Part shown: one piece after another, positions 23,539-31,787 of the stretch | How the letters are laid out: each line of letters opens with the position of its first letter | Position numbering within the stretch: position 1 is the stretch's first letter | DNA from: JAYUHK01 sp043767025 | GTDB lineage: Bacteria > Bacteroidota > Bacteroidia > Chitinophagales > Saprospiraceae | Assembly: GCA_043767025.1 (NCBI GenBank) | Contig: JAYUHK010000076.1 | Location: forward strand, 1 to 37,144 | Direction: 5' to 3' | DNA length: 37,144 bases | Notes under the pieces: generated by a model | Told to the model about the DNA's origin: nothing | The model's database searches: none | What the model saw: only the letters and a program-made list of their open reading frames with translations | Translations under genes and position numbers: made by a program

Positions 23539-24561
23539 ATGCCATTAGTAACCATTGACGACATACAGATTGAAGTACCCGAAGGGACAAGCATCTTGCA
23601 AGCCGCTCGACAAATAGAGGCAAGCGGCTTGGGCAACGTTGCGCCGCCCGCCATGTGCTACTACACCAAACTCAAAACGAGCGGCGGCTACTGCCGCACC
23701 TGCATCGTCAAGGTAGAGCAAGGCTCCGCCAAAGACCCACGCCCGATGCCCAAACCCGTCGCCAGTTGTCGCACAACGGTCATGGACGGAATGGTGGTGC
23801 GCAACAAAACCGCTCCTGACTTGCTCGAAGCGCGCGCCGGAGTCGTCGAGTTTTTGTTGCTCAATCACCCTTTAGACTGCCCCGTGTGCGACCAAGCAGG
23901 CGAATGTCACCTCCAAGATTTGGCGTACGAACACGGAAAAGCAGCCACCCGATACGAATTTGAACGCCGCACATTTGAAAAAATTGACATCGGCGACCAC
24001 ATCAAACTTCACATGACGCGCTGCATTCTTTGCTATCGCTGCGTAAAAGTTGCCGACCAACTTACCGACGGACGAGTGCACGGCGTGATGAATCGCGGCG
24101 ACGTATCCGAAATTTCGACGTATATCCAAAATGCGATTGAGAACGATTTTTCGGGCAATGTGATAGATGTCTGTCCAGTCGGAGCTTTGACGGATAGGAC
24201 TTTCCGCTTCAAAAGCCGTGTTTGGTACACCAAACCCGTCGATGCGCACCGCGACTGCCCGACGTGCAGCGGAAAAGCGCGCGTGTGGTTCAAGGGCGAC
24301 GAAGTGCTGCGGGTGACGGCTCGCAAAGACCAGTTCGGCGAGGTAGAAGAATTTATCTGCAACACCTGTCGCTACGACAAAAAAGAAGGCAGTGACTGGA
24401 CGATAGAAAAGCCGAGCAAAGTAGCCCGCAACTCCGTCATCGGAGCAGGACACTACGAAACAAACGTGCTGCAAGCCACCGAAAGCCGACAAAAAATAGG
24501 TCTGCCCCACGGCGTAAAAGTCGAGTTGGGTGAAGGCGCACTCAACCCAAATAACGTGTAA
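23539..24561 (+). CDS. nuoG: NADH-quinone oxidoreductase subunit G, short form
   Basis: 340 residues. Iron-sulphur part of NuoG is complete: [2Fe-2S] ligands C40, C52, C55, C77; His-Cys3 cluster H110, C114, C117, C123; [4Fe-4S] C162, C165, C168, C212; and a further set C239, C242, C273, C276. The large C-terminal molybdopterin-oxidoreductase-like domain of E. coli NuoG is absent. Short NuoG of this kind is usual in Bacteroidota, so this is not damage. The stop codon is also the first three bases of a family 2 repeat. Confidence 0.93.
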   Translation: MPLVTIDDIQIEVPEGTSILQAARQIEASGLGNVAPPAMCYYTKLKTSGGYCRTCIVKVEQGSAKDPRPMPKPVASCRTTVMDGMVVRNKTAPDLLEARAGVVEFLLLNHPLDCPVCDQAGECHLQDLAYEHGKAATRYEFERRTFEKIDIGDHIKLHMTRCILCYRCVKVADQLTDGRVHGVMNRGDVSEISTYIQNAIENDFSGNVIDVCPVGALTDRTFRFKSRVWYTKPVDAHRDCPTCSGKARVWFKGDEVLRVTARKDQFGEVEEFICNTCRYDKKEGSDWTIEKPSKVARNSVIGAGHYETNVLQATESRQKIGLPHGVKVELGEGALNPNNV

Positions 24562-24604
24562 GGAATGAGGAAAAAATAAGTAGTTTATTTTAGATACATT
24601 CTTA
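24559..24604 (+). repeat. family 2 repeat, short form, at the nuoG stop codon
   Basis: 46 bp from TAAGGAATGAGG to GATACATTCTTA; the two ends are inverted repeats (TAAGGAATG against TAAGAATG). It holds uninterrupted versions of both sites where family 1 copies A and G have inserted elsewhere. Confidence 0.7.
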
Positions 24605-24664
24605 AAGAAGGCTTGAGTATTTTATTGGGAATCAAAAAAAGTTTCAATCATTAGCAATGAGAGT

Positions 24665-24973
24665 ATGAAAAATCCTTTAATCCATGACAATCGGGACGCG
24701 CTTGAGCAAGTTTGTCGCCAATATTATGTATCAAAGTTGTACCTTTTTGGGTCTGCGCTGACAGAAAAATTTAGTGATGATAGTGATGTAGATTTTTTAG
24801 TAATTTTTCAAGAAAATATTGATTTAGCCTATTATGCAGATAACTATTTTGATTTTACGGATAGTTTAGAAAAAATATTTGGACGAAAAATAGACTTGCA
24901 AGAGGATAAAGCTATCAAAAATCCATATTTTCGTCGAGCTGTAGATGCAACAAAACAGTTGGTGTATGGATAG
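24665..24973 (+). CDS. MNT-type nucleotidyltransferase (HepT partner)
   Basis: 102 residues; GS at 29-30 and D-x-D at 41 and 43 (SDVDFLV) are present. The C-terminal NPYFRRAVDATKQLVYG resembles that of the MNT gene at 21706 (NPYFIKSVSENKILIYS), so the two are homologous cassettes but not recent copies. Overlaps the next gene by eight bases. Confidence 0.87.
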   Translation: MKNPLIHDNRDALEQVCRQYYVSKLYLFGSALTEKFSDDSDVDFLVIFQENIDLAYYADNYFDFTDSLEKIFGRKIDLQEDKAIKNPYFRRAVDATKQLVYG

Positions 24974-25304
24974 AAAAATTATTATGTGGCTCTGTGATAT
25001 TTTAAATGCTGTAAATGAGATAGATAGTTATTTTACAGAAAACGAAAAAAGATTTCAAATTTTTGAAAAAGACCTTAAAACTCGTCGTGCAGTAGAGAGA
25101 AATTTAGAGATTATTGGAGAGGCACTTCACAGGATTTTGAAGGTAGAAGCGAATTTTCCCGTCACGCACGCACGAAAAATAGTCAATGTCAGAAATAAAA
25201 TTATTCACGGCTATGACGAAATCTCGAATGATGTTATTTGGAGTATTATCGTAAGACATTTACCAATCCTGCGACAAGAAATAGAAAAAATATTAGAAAC
25301 CTAA
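24966..25304 (+). CDS. HEPN RNase toxin (HepT-like, DUF86)
   Basis: 112 residues from the ATG at 24966; seven codons further upstream stay open but overlap the MNT gene more than usual. Motif RNKIIH (R76-x4-H81) and GYD are intact, with ERNLEIIGEALHRI before. Forms the second MNT/HEPN pair of the operon. Confidence 0.86.
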   Translation: MDRKIIMWLCDILNAVNEIDSYFTENEKRFQIFEKDLKTRRAVERNLEIIGEALHRILKVEANFPVTHARKIVNVRNKIIHGYDEISNDVIWSIIVRHLPILRQEIEKILET

Positions 25305-25317
25305 AAAATTTAAGAAA

Positions 25318-25575
25318 ATGCAACTGACTATCAAAATGGCAGAATCCAAACAGGACGCAGTGTTGGCGGCTTTGGCGAGCATAGAAGGTGTGAAAATCAA
25401 AAGGTCAAAGAAAACTAAAAAATCAAAGAAAAACCGTGACAAGGCACGACTGATTGAAGGTTTTCGCTCCGCTTTGGAGGAAGTAAAACTTCACAGAGCA
25501 GGAAAAATTGAGTTGCCGACTTGGGAAAAATTTTCGGAGGAATGGAAAAAAGAAGAACAACATGTTCACCATTAA
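25318..25575 (+). CDS. antitoxin-like protein preceding a RelE-type toxin
   Basis: 85 residues. A short N-terminal part, then a strongly basic Lys-rich run (about 28-45) that may bind DNA or RNA, and a helical acidic tail ELPTWEKFSEEWKKEEQ. Overlap of 14 bases with the toxin gene and the antitoxin-first order give the assignment; no named antitoxin family is recognised. Confidence 0.6.
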   Translation: MQLTIKMAESKQDAVLAALASIEGVKIKRSKKTKKSKKNRDKARLIEGFRSALEEVKLHRAGKIELPTWEKFSEEWKKEEQHVHH

Positions 25576-25876
25576 GCCGATTCAAAACTTCCAACGGCGT
25601 ATCAAACGATTGGCGAAAAAGTACCCGTCTATTCGGCAAGACATGGAGGAGTTGGTCAAATTATTGAAAGAAAACCCAACATTGGGCGACCGAATTACTG
25701 AAAATTGCTACAAAATACGGCTGGCTATTTCGTCCAAAGGACGCGGAAAATCGGGCGGCGCAAGAGTGATAACCTACTTTTTGTTGCAAGATAATACGCT
25801 TTATTTGTTGGATATTTACGACAAATCAGAGCAAGAAGACTTATCTTTGGAGATTATAAAAATATTTAAGCAATGA
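25562..25876 (+). CDS. RelE/ParE-superfamily toxin
   Basis: 104 residues from MFTIKPIQNFQRRIKRLAKK. Pattern of the superfamily: N-terminal helix pair, LGDRITENCYKIRLAIS strand, basic GRGKSGGARVITY strand and LYLLDIYDKSEQEDL ending. It resembles the HigB/RelE-like group with the GGARV motif. The last codons (IFKQ-stop) lie inside the start of a family 2 repeat, so the C-terminus seems to have been replaced by element sequence. Probably an mRNA interferase; activity untested. Confidence 0.83.
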   Translation: MFTIKPIQNFQRRIKRLAKKYPSIRQDMEELVKLLKENPTLGDRITENCYKIRLAISSKGRGKSGGARVITYFLLQDNTLYLLDIYDKSEQEDLSLEIIKIFKQ

Positions 25877-26029
25877 AGAAAAAATAAGATATTCAGGTTT
25901 TTCAAATAAATTCAAACAATAACAAGGCATTTTTGAGGCGCAACGCAGAGCGTTGAAACGAGAAAATAACGCAGTGATTGTTTGTAATTTAGCAGAAAAA
26001 ATGAGTAGTTTATTTTAGACGCGTTCCCG
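25867..26029 (+). repeat. family 2 repeat, long form, uninterrupted
   Basis: Starts TAAGCAATGAAG within the toxin gene and ends GACGCGTTCCC before nuoH. It is the intact counterpart of 4081-4347, and includes AAAAAATGAGTAGTTTATTT, the site that family 1 copy A occupies there. The middle (about 25925-26000) carries the GIFEAQRRALKR-like frame with a stop directly before it. Confidence 0.8.
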
Positions 26030-26076
26030 AAGACAATATTTTTGAGGAATAAAAAAAATTAAAAAAATATCATAAA

Positions 26077-27108
26077 ATGACAGTTTTTCTTTTGTACAAA
26101 GCACTTTTGGTGCTGGTTATTTTTTTAGTGTCGCTCGGCATAGCCGCCTACGCTACCTACGGCGAGCGCAAAGTGGCAGCTTTCATGCAAGACCGCATCG
26201 GTCCTGACCGTGCGGGACCTTTTGGCTTGGCGCAGCCCATCGCCGACGGCGTAAAAATGTTTATGAAAGAGGAAATTATCCCGACTGTATCCAACAAGTT
26301 TTTGTTCATTCTCGGTCCGAGCCTCGCTATGTTGACCGCCTGCATGACGGGAGCAGTCATTCCTTGGGGCGGCGATTTGAACATCAACGGCATTATTTTT
26401 CCGCTCCAAATCACAGACATCAACATCGGCGTGCTATATATGTTCGCCGTCGTTTCTTTTGGCGTTTACGGGATTATGATTGGCGGCTGGGCTTCCAACA
26501 ACAAATATGCCCTGTTGGGCGCACTTCGCGCCAGCTCGCAGATGATTAGCTACGAAATAGCGATGGGCTTGAGCATCGTCGCCGTCGTGATGATGACTGG
26601 GACGTTGAGCTTGGGCGAAATCGTCCGCCAGCAAGACTTGGGCTACGCCAACGTCGTCTATCAACCCATCGGTTTTCTGATTTTCTTGATTTGCGCTTTC
26701 GCCGAAACCAATCGCGCACCCTTCGACCTCCCAGAGTGCGAAACCGAACTCGTAGGCGGCTACCACACCGAATACAGCTCGATGAAACTCGGTTTTTACC
26801 TCTTTGCGGAGTACATTAATATGTTTATTTCGTCGGCACTCATCACGTCGCTTTATTGGGGCGGCTACAATTTTCCTTTCCAGCACAGCTTGGGGATAGA
26901 CGGCAACTGGCTGAGTATCCTCCAAACCATCGTATTTTTTGGGAAAGTATTCTTTTTTATCTTCTTTTTTATGTGGATTCGCTGGACAATCCCGCGCTTC
27001 CGCTACGACCAGTTGATGAATTTGGGTTGGAAAATACTTTTTCCACTTTCCATCGCTAATATTGTTGTCACTGGTTTGGTCATGTGGGCGACGGGACAGT
27101 TGCAGTAA
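26077..27108 (+). CDS. nuoH: NADH-quinone oxidoreductase subunit H
   Basis: 343-residue membrane subunit forming the entry to the quinone chamber. Diagnostic: YGERKVAAFMQDRIGPDRAG near residue 27, ADGVKMFMKEEIIP, then the AETNRAPFDLPECETELVGG loop near 207 and the YTEYSSMKLGFY-like stretch after it. Eight or so hydrophobic segments. Full length. Confidence 0.97.
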   Translation: MTVFLLYKALLVLVIFLVSLGIAAYATYGERKVAAFMQDRIGPDRAGPFGLAQPIADGVKMFMKEEIIPTVSNKFLFILGPSLAMLTACMTGAVIPWGGDLNINGIIFPLQITDINIGVLYMFAVVSFGVYGIMIGGWASNNKYALLGALRASSQMISYEIAMGLSIVAVVMMTGTLSLGEIVRQQDLGYANVVYQPIGFLIFLICAFAETNRAPFDLPECETELVGGYHTEYSSMKLGFYLFAEYINMFISSALITSLYWGGYNFPFQHSLGIDGNWLSILQTIVFFGKVFFFIFFFMWIRWTIPRFRYDQLMNLGWKILFPLSIANIVVTGLVMWATGQLQ

Positions 27109-27140
27109 AAGTCGAATATTTTTTGTAAAAAAAAATGCAA

Positions 27141-27185
27141 TAAAATCAAAAAAAAGTAACAATATAAAAATATGCTGACCAATAG
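27141..27185 (+). repeat. direct repeat, left copy (duplicated nuoI leader and first codons)
   Basis: TAAAATC, an A-run, GTAACAATATAAAAATATGC and TGACCAATAG match 27582-27627 base for base apart from one extra A. The copy includes the start codon and first five codons of the MNT gene, which are those of nuoI (MLTNR). Confidence 0.92.
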
Positions 27186-27498
27186 GACGAAAAAAGAAAA
27201 ATTGATAGAAGCAAAATTAGGGGTGGTAATGCAGATTTTAAGGAATAAAAAATCACAACTGTTTCAAAAATATCCGATTCAAGAACTGGCTGTTTTCGGC
27301 TCTGTGGGACGCGACGAAGCGACCGCCCAAAGTGATGTAGATATTTTAGTGACGTTCAGAGAGCCTGTCGGAATGGAATTTATTTGGCTTTCGCAAGATT
27401 TGAGTGATTTTTTAGGAAAAAAAGTAGATTTGGTTTCACAAAATACGCTCAAAGAATACTATTGGAACAGCATTAAGAACGACTTAAATTATGTCTGA
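27172..27498 (+). CDS. MNT-type nucleotidyltransferase without a HEPN partner
   Basis: 108 residues; GS at 43-44 and D-x-D at 55 and 57 (SDVDILV) are intact. The first five residues MLTNR are the same as in NuoI because the start region is a duplicate of the nuoI start. No HEPN gene follows: 27499-27613 has only repeat sequence and the nuoI leader. It could be an orphan antitoxin left after loss of the toxin, or an independent enzyme. Confidence 0.85.
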   Translation: MLTNRTKKEKLIEAKLGVVMQILRNKKSQLFQKYPIQELAVFGSVGRDEATAQSDVDILVTFREPVGMEFIWLSQDLSDFLGKKVDLVSQNTLKEYYWNSIKNDLNYV

Positions 27499-27534
27499 TG
27501 TCTGACCGCGAACCAAGTTTTTTGTTGAAAAAAT

Positions 27535-27583
27535 TAAGGAGCGAAAAAAATAAGTAATTAATTTCAGGCGCGTTTCTGAATTA
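27535..27583 (+). repeat. family 2 repeat, short diverged form
   Basis: 49 bp from TAAGGAGCG through AAAAAATAAG to GCGCGTTTCTGAATTA. Same layout as the nuoG copy but more diverged. It sits between the MNT gene and the second copy of the nuoI leader. Confidence 0.6.
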
Positions 27584-27627
27584 AAATCAAAAAAAAAGTA
27601 ACAATATAAAAATATGCTGACCAATAG
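27582..27627 (+). repeat. direct repeat, right copy (native nuoI leader and first codons)
   Basis: Partner of 27141-27185; covers the leader, the start codon and the codons for MLTNR of nuoI. It most likely marks the original nuoH-nuoI junction. Confidence 0.92.
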
Positions 27628-28228
27628 AAGTAGAATCGTATCAAAAAAAGAAATGTCGCTCGCCGAGCGGCTGTATCTACCTGCCATCGTGGGTGGATTG
27701 AGTGTCACGTTCAAGCACTTGTTTAAGAAATCGGCGACCATCAAATATCCCGAGCAAAAACGCGACATCGCACCTGTCTATCGAGGGCAACACGTCCTCA
27801 AACGGGACGAAAACGGAGCAGAACGCTGCACCGCCTGTGGTCTTTGTGCCGTCGCTTGCCCTGCGGAAGCCATCACGATGGTGTCGGAGGAGCGCGAAAA
27901 AGGCGAAGAAAAACTCTACCGTGAAGAAAAATACGCCGCCATCTATGAGATAAATATGCTGCGCTGCATTTATTGTGGCTTGTGCGAGGAGGCTTGTCCG
28001 AAAGAAGCAATCTTTTTGACGGACCGAATCGTGCAGTCCGATTTCCGTCGGAGCGGGTTTATTTATGGAAAAGACAAGCTCGTAGAGCCGTATTTCAATG
28101 CAGTCAATGTCGCCGTCCGCCAGACGAGCGACGTAGCAGAGTTCAAAACCGACAAACATCAAGGTCACAATTTGAGCGTTGCAGAACGCGAAGCACTCGA
28201 GCACGCATCGAAAAGTGGCGGACATTAG
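27614..28228 (+). CDS. nuoI: NADH-quinone oxidoreductase subunit I
   Basis: 204-residue ferredoxin-like subunit carrying clusters N6a and N6b. Two full CxxCxxCxxxCP motifs: C72, C75, C78, C82 and C118, C121, C124, C128. The C-terminal 60 residues are a hydrophilic extension common in the phylum. Its 5' end is duplicated upstream. Confidence 0.96.
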   Translation: MLTNRSRIVSKKEMSLAERLYLPAIVGGLSVTFKHLFKKSATIKYPEQKRDIAPVYRGQHVLKRDENGAERCTACGLCAVACPAEAITMVSEEREKGEEKLYREEKYAAIYEINMLRCIYCGLCEEACPKEAIFLTDRIVQSDFRRSGFIYGKDKLVEPYFNAVNVAVRQTSDVAEFKTDKHQGHNLSVAEREALEHASKSGGH

Positions 28229-28287
28229 AAATATTTGATTAAAATTTTTCTTACATTTGCGAAAAATAAGCGGTTTAAAAAATCTTT

Positions 28288-28788
28288 ATGGTAGCACAAT
28301 ATTTATTTTACTTTTTGTCATTTGTAGCAATAATGACTTCGATTTTGGTTGTCTTTTCCAAAAGTCCTGTCCACAGCGTCCTTTATTTGATTGTCACATT
28401 TTTCGCCATTGCGGGACATTATTTTTTGCTCAACGCGCAGTTTTTGGGCATCGTCCACATTATCGTCTATGCAGGAGCTATAATGGTGTTGTTTTTGTAT
28501 GTCATAATGATGCTCAACCTCAACAAAGAAACCGAACCACACAAACCGATGCTGACCAAAGTAGCGGCTGTAGTGGCGGGCGGATTAGTAATGCTTACCT
28601 TAATCGGGTCGCTGCAAGGCGCGCAAGCCATGTCACAAAATGTCGCCTCCAATAATAATATCGGCTTGATAGAAAACTTGGGCAAAACATTATTTGGGGA
28701 GTTTTTGCTTCCATTTGAGGTGTCATCTGTATTGTTTTTGGCGGCGATGGTCGGAGCGGTTTTTTTGGGAAAAAGAGAACTGAACTAA
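28288..28788 (+). CDS. nuoJ: NADH-quinone oxidoreductase subunit J
   Basis: 166-residue membrane subunit with five hydrophobic segments. Conserved core FLGIVHIIVYAGAIMVLFLY, containing the pi-bulge helix, is intact. 59 bases after nuoI with no insertion. Confidence 0.95.
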   Translation: MVAQYLFYFLSFVAIMTSILVVFSKSPVHSVLYLIVTFFAIAGHYFLLNAQFLGIVHIIVYAGAIMVLFLYVIMMLNLNKETEPHKPMLTKVAAVVAGGLVMLTLIGSLQGAQAMSQNVASNNNIGLIENLGKTLFGEFLLPFEVSSVLFLAAMVGAVFLGKRELN

Positions 28789-28826
28789 TTTTTTTAAAAA
28801 AAATATCTAACAAGAAACCAATAATA

Positions 28827-29144
28827 ATGGAAATAATATCTGGAATTTCTATCAATCATTATTTGATTTTGAGTTCGTTGCTTTTCAGCATTGGTGTTTT
28901 GGGCGTTATGTTTCGGCGCAATGCGATTATAATTTTTATGTGTATTGAGTTGATGCTCAACGCAGTAAATTTGTTGTTGGTCGCTTTTTCGCGGCAGTGG
29001 TCAGATACCAACGGACAAGTTTTTGTATTTTTTATCATGGCGGTTGCGGCGGCGGAGGTCGCGGTAGGCTTGGCAATCCTGATGATGATTTATCGCAACA
29101 CGCGCTCTACCGATATTGACGCTTTGAACAAATTAAAGTGGTAA
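28827..29144 (+). CDS. nuoK: NADH-quinone oxidoreductase subunit K
   Basis: 105 residues, three membrane helices. GVLGVMFRRNAIIIFMCIEL and MLNAVNLLLVAFSR include the two conserved membrane Glu residues of the proton path (the second in VAAAEVAVGLAI). Usual length. Confidence 0.96.
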   Translation: MEIISGISINHYLILSSLLFSIGVLGVMFRRNAIIIFMCIELMLNAVNLLLVAFSRQWSDTNGQVFVFFIMAVAAAEVAVGLAILMMIYRNTRSTDIDALNKLKW

Positions 29145-29156
29145 AAAAGTCAAATT

Positions 29157-29597
29157 ATGCTTTACGACATTCAAGAAATAGCAATGGGAGTCAATGCGCC
29201 ACGCGAACATCAGAGAGTGATTGGGCAACTTTTTTTCGTTTTAGCCAAATTATATTTTGAAGGGAAAATCAATCTCGAACCCTTCGTAGAAACCATGCTT
29301 GACGACACAAAATCAAGCGCAGTCCCAGACGTTTCGCTCTACGATAATGAAGCAGAGCAGACAAAAATCATCATCGAAGTATGTAAGACAAACGGAGAAG
29401 CAGATGATTTTGAAAAACTAAAAAATTTGATAGAATATAGAAAATACGGAATAGAAGAGGGATTTGTGTATAATTATAAGAAAAAAAGTTGGTTAAAATA
29501 TTCAAAAGGCAAGGATATATCTTACAGCAACACCTCGTGGAGCGATGTATTGAGTTTTGATTTAGCCGATGCTTTAGAAAGTTTAGAAAACGTATAA
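29157..29597 (+). CDS. Uma2-like small nuclease-fold protein
   Basis: 146 residues. AVPDVSLYDNEAEQT followed by KIIIEVCKTNGE and DDFEKLKNLIEYRKYGIEEG has the PD, E-x-K-like and helix order of Uma2/PD-(D/E)xK proteins, with Cys between E and K (EVCK). It is shorter than the two Uma2 genes of the operon. Sits 12 bases after nuoK and 42 before nuoL. Enzymatic activity is inferred. Confidence 0.62.
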   Translation: MLYDIQEIAMGVNAPREHQRVIGQLFFVLAKLYFEGKINLEPFVETMLDDTKSSAVPDVSLYDNEAEQTKIIIEVCKTNGEADDFEKLKNLIEYRKYGIEEGFVYNYKKKSWLKYSKGKDISYSNTSWSDVLSFDLADALESLENV

Positions 29598-29639
29598 AAA
29601 ATTAAAACTTGCTTTTAAAAGACAAGAAAGAAAAATAAT

Positions 29640-31535
29640 ATGGAGAATTTTGTTTGGTTAGTACCGTTTTTTCCGCTTGTTAGTTTTGTAATAATCGGCT
29701 TGTTGGGAAAAAAAATGTCAAAAAATTTGGTCTCGGCTTTGGCTTGCGGAAGTATATTAGCCTCGTTTTTTGTTTCCGTAGCTTTGTTTTTTGGGCAATT
29801 ACACGCCGAACACGGCTCGACCGTCGCACTGTTTCAGTGGATAAAAGCGGGTGACTTTGCCGTGAATTTCTCCTTTCTCATAGACCCACTATCGTCTATT
29901 TTTCTTTTGGTTATCACGGGAATTGGTTTCCTAATTCATTGGTATTCAGTGAGTTATATGCACGACGACGATGGGTTTGCTCGGTTTTTTGCTTATCTCA
30001 ACCTATTCGTATTCTTTATGCTGCTGCTTGTTTTGGGCGATAATTATCTCGTAATGTTCGTCGGCTGGGAAGGCGTTGGTTTGTGTTCGTATCTTCTCAT
30101 CGGCTTTTGGTTCAAAAATATTGATTATAGCAACGCCGCCAAAAAGGCATTCATTATGAATCGCATCGGCGATTTGGGCTATTTGTTGGGTATTTTTTTG
30201 ATTTTTACTACTTTTGGCTCTGTCACATATTCCGAAGTATTTTCTAAAATATCGCCACTTTCAGACTCGACTACCCTGACCGCAATAGCACTTCTTTTGT
30301 TCGTAGGGGCGATGGGAAAAAGTGCGCAAATCCCTTTATATACTTGGCTTCCAGATGCAATGGCTGGACCAACTCCCGTATCCGCACTCATTCACGCCGC
30401 TACGATGGTGACGGCTGGCATCTATATGATTGCTCGCTCCAATGCTATTTTTAGCCTGTCACCAACTGCCCAAACAGTTGTAGCTGCGGTCGGCATAGCG
30501 ACCGCGCTTGTAGCCGCTACGATTGCTTTGTTTCAGACCGATATTAAAAAAGTTTTAGCCTACTCGACGGTCAGCCAACTTGGGTTAATGTTCGTCGCTT
30601 TGGGCGTTGGGGCTTATACGGCGGCGGTTTTTCACGTTGTGACGCACGCCTTTTTCAAAGCATTGCTGTTTTTGGGTGCAGGAAGCGTAATCCACGCCAT
30701 GAGTGGCGAGCAAGACGTGCGCAACATGGGCGGTCTGAAAAAATATCTTCCTGTCACTTATACGACATTTTTTATCGGAACTTTGGCGATTTCGGGTGTT
30801 CCGCCTTTTGCTGGTTTTTTCTCGAAAGACGAAATTCTGGCAGCGGCTTTTGAGCATCAACCTATACTTTGGGTACTCGGTTTGTTGGTGTCGGCGATGA
30901 CTTGTTTCTATATGTTTCGCTTATTTTTTCTTACTTTTTACGGCAATTTTCGTGGCACGCACGAGCAAGAACACCATCTTCACGAGTCGCCTCCTGCGAT
31001 GACCATTCCGCTTACCATTTTAGCTGCGCTGTCCATTGCGGGTGGTTTTTTGGGTTTTCCGCACGAGTTGGGGGAGCTGCTGGGCATTCATCACGGATTG
31101 TCGCATTTTTTGGCTCCCGTTTTGCACGAGTCGGCGGCTCACGCATCACTTTCCACAGAGCTTTTGCTGATGTCTGTTGCGGTAGCAATGGTGGCAGTGG
31201 TCACGTTTATTGCTTATCAAGTGTATGTCAAACGCCAGTCGCTGCCTGTGGCAGACGGCGCGCCGATGTCGGCGGGTAAAAAATTAGCGTACAACAAATA
31301 TTATATTGACGAAATATATAATTCATTGATAACCAAACCACTGCAAGTGATTTCAGAAATATCCAGCGAGATTTTGGACAAAAAAATAGTAGATGGCTCT
31401 GTGAATGGAATCGGAAAAATAGTCAAGTGGTCGAGTATTCAGAGCAAAAACATACAAACGGGCAATCTTGGGTTTTATGTCTTTGCGATGGTCGTTGGTT
31501 TGCTCGTCATGTTCGTGCTGAATTGGCTTTTTTAA
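29640..31535 (+). CDS. nuoL: NADH-quinone oxidoreductase subunit L
   Basis: 631-residue antiporter-like proton-pumping subunit at the far end of the membrane arm. Hallmarks: FVGWEGVGLCSYLLIGFW with the key Glu, GAMGKSAQIPLYTWLPDAM with the key Lys, HAATMVTAGIYM, and a long amphipathic C-terminal region (about 540-631) for the lateral helix. Full length. Confidence 0.97.
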   Translation: MENFVWLVPFFPLVSFVIIGLLGKKMSKNLVSALACGSILASFFVSVALFFGQLHAEHGSTVALFQWIKAGDFAVNFSFLIDPLSSIFLLVITGIGFLIHWYSVSYMHDDDGFARFFAYLNLFVFFMLLLVLGDNYLVMFVGWEGVGLCSYLLIGFWFKNIDYSNAAKKAFIMNRIGDLGYLLGIFLIFTTFGSVTYSEVFSKISPLSDSTTLTAIALLLFVGAMGKSAQIPLYTWLPDAMAGPTPVSALIHAATMVTAGIYMIARSNAIFSLSPTAQTVVAAVGIATALVAATIALFQTDIKKVLAYSTVSQLGLMFVALGVGAYTAAVFHVVTHAFFKALLFLGAGSVIHAMSGEQDVRNMGGLKKYLPVTYTTFFIGTLAISGVPPFAGFFSKDEILAAAFEHQPILWVLGLLVSAMTCFYMFRLFFLTFYGNFRGTHEQEHHLHESPPAMTIPLTILAALSIAGGFLGFPHELGELLGIHHGLSHFLAPVLHESAAHASLSTELLLMSVAVAMVAVVTFIAYQVYVKRQSLPVADGAPMSAGKKLAYNKYYIDEIYNSLITKPLQVISEISSEILDKKIVDGSVNGIGKIVKWSSIQSKNIQTGNLGFYVFAMVVGLLVMFVLNWLF

Positions 31536-31559
31536 AAAAAATAAAAAAAATTAGACCGC

Positions 31560-31787
31560 ATGGAAACTACTTTCCGCCTCAATGCTGACGAATTAGATGA
31601 AAAATGGCTACTTGCGTTGAAACAGATGTTTCAGAATGAAAGTGTAATAGTCCGTGTCAAAAGCCAGAAAAAAGATACTACAAAGTATCTTTTGAGCCAC
31701 CCTGAACAAAAGAAAATAATTCTAAAATCGCTACAAGAAGCTCAAAACAGTGACCTCATAGCAGTAAATTTGGAAGATTATAGATGA
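31560..31787 (+). CDS. antitoxin-like protein paired with a YoeB fragment
   Basis: 75 residues. METTFRLNADELDEKWLLAL at the start and SDLIAVNLEDYR at the end resemble small antitoxins placed before YoeB-type toxins in Bacteroidota; it is not a typical YefM/Phd. The stop overlaps the toxin start as ATGA. Possibly still a DNA-binding or orphan antitoxin because its toxin is damaged. Confidence 0.68.
   Translation: METTFRLNADELDEKWLLALKQMFQNESVIVRVKSQKKDTTKYLLSHPEQKKIILKSLQEAQNSDLIAVNLEDYR

Noticed and set aside
23539..24561. NuoG as truncated or broken gene
   Set aside because: All iron-sulphur ligands are present and short NuoG without the molybdopterin-like domain is usual in Bacteroidota.
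26434..27162. Long antisense frame (242 codons) over nuoH
   Set aside because: No domain and composition of a reverse reading of a membrane protein gene.
28229..28259. Internal promoter before nuoJ (TACATTTG at 28252-28259)
   Set aside because: The -7 box fits but no TTG is found at the -33 distance; a single 8-base match in A/T-rich DNA is weak.
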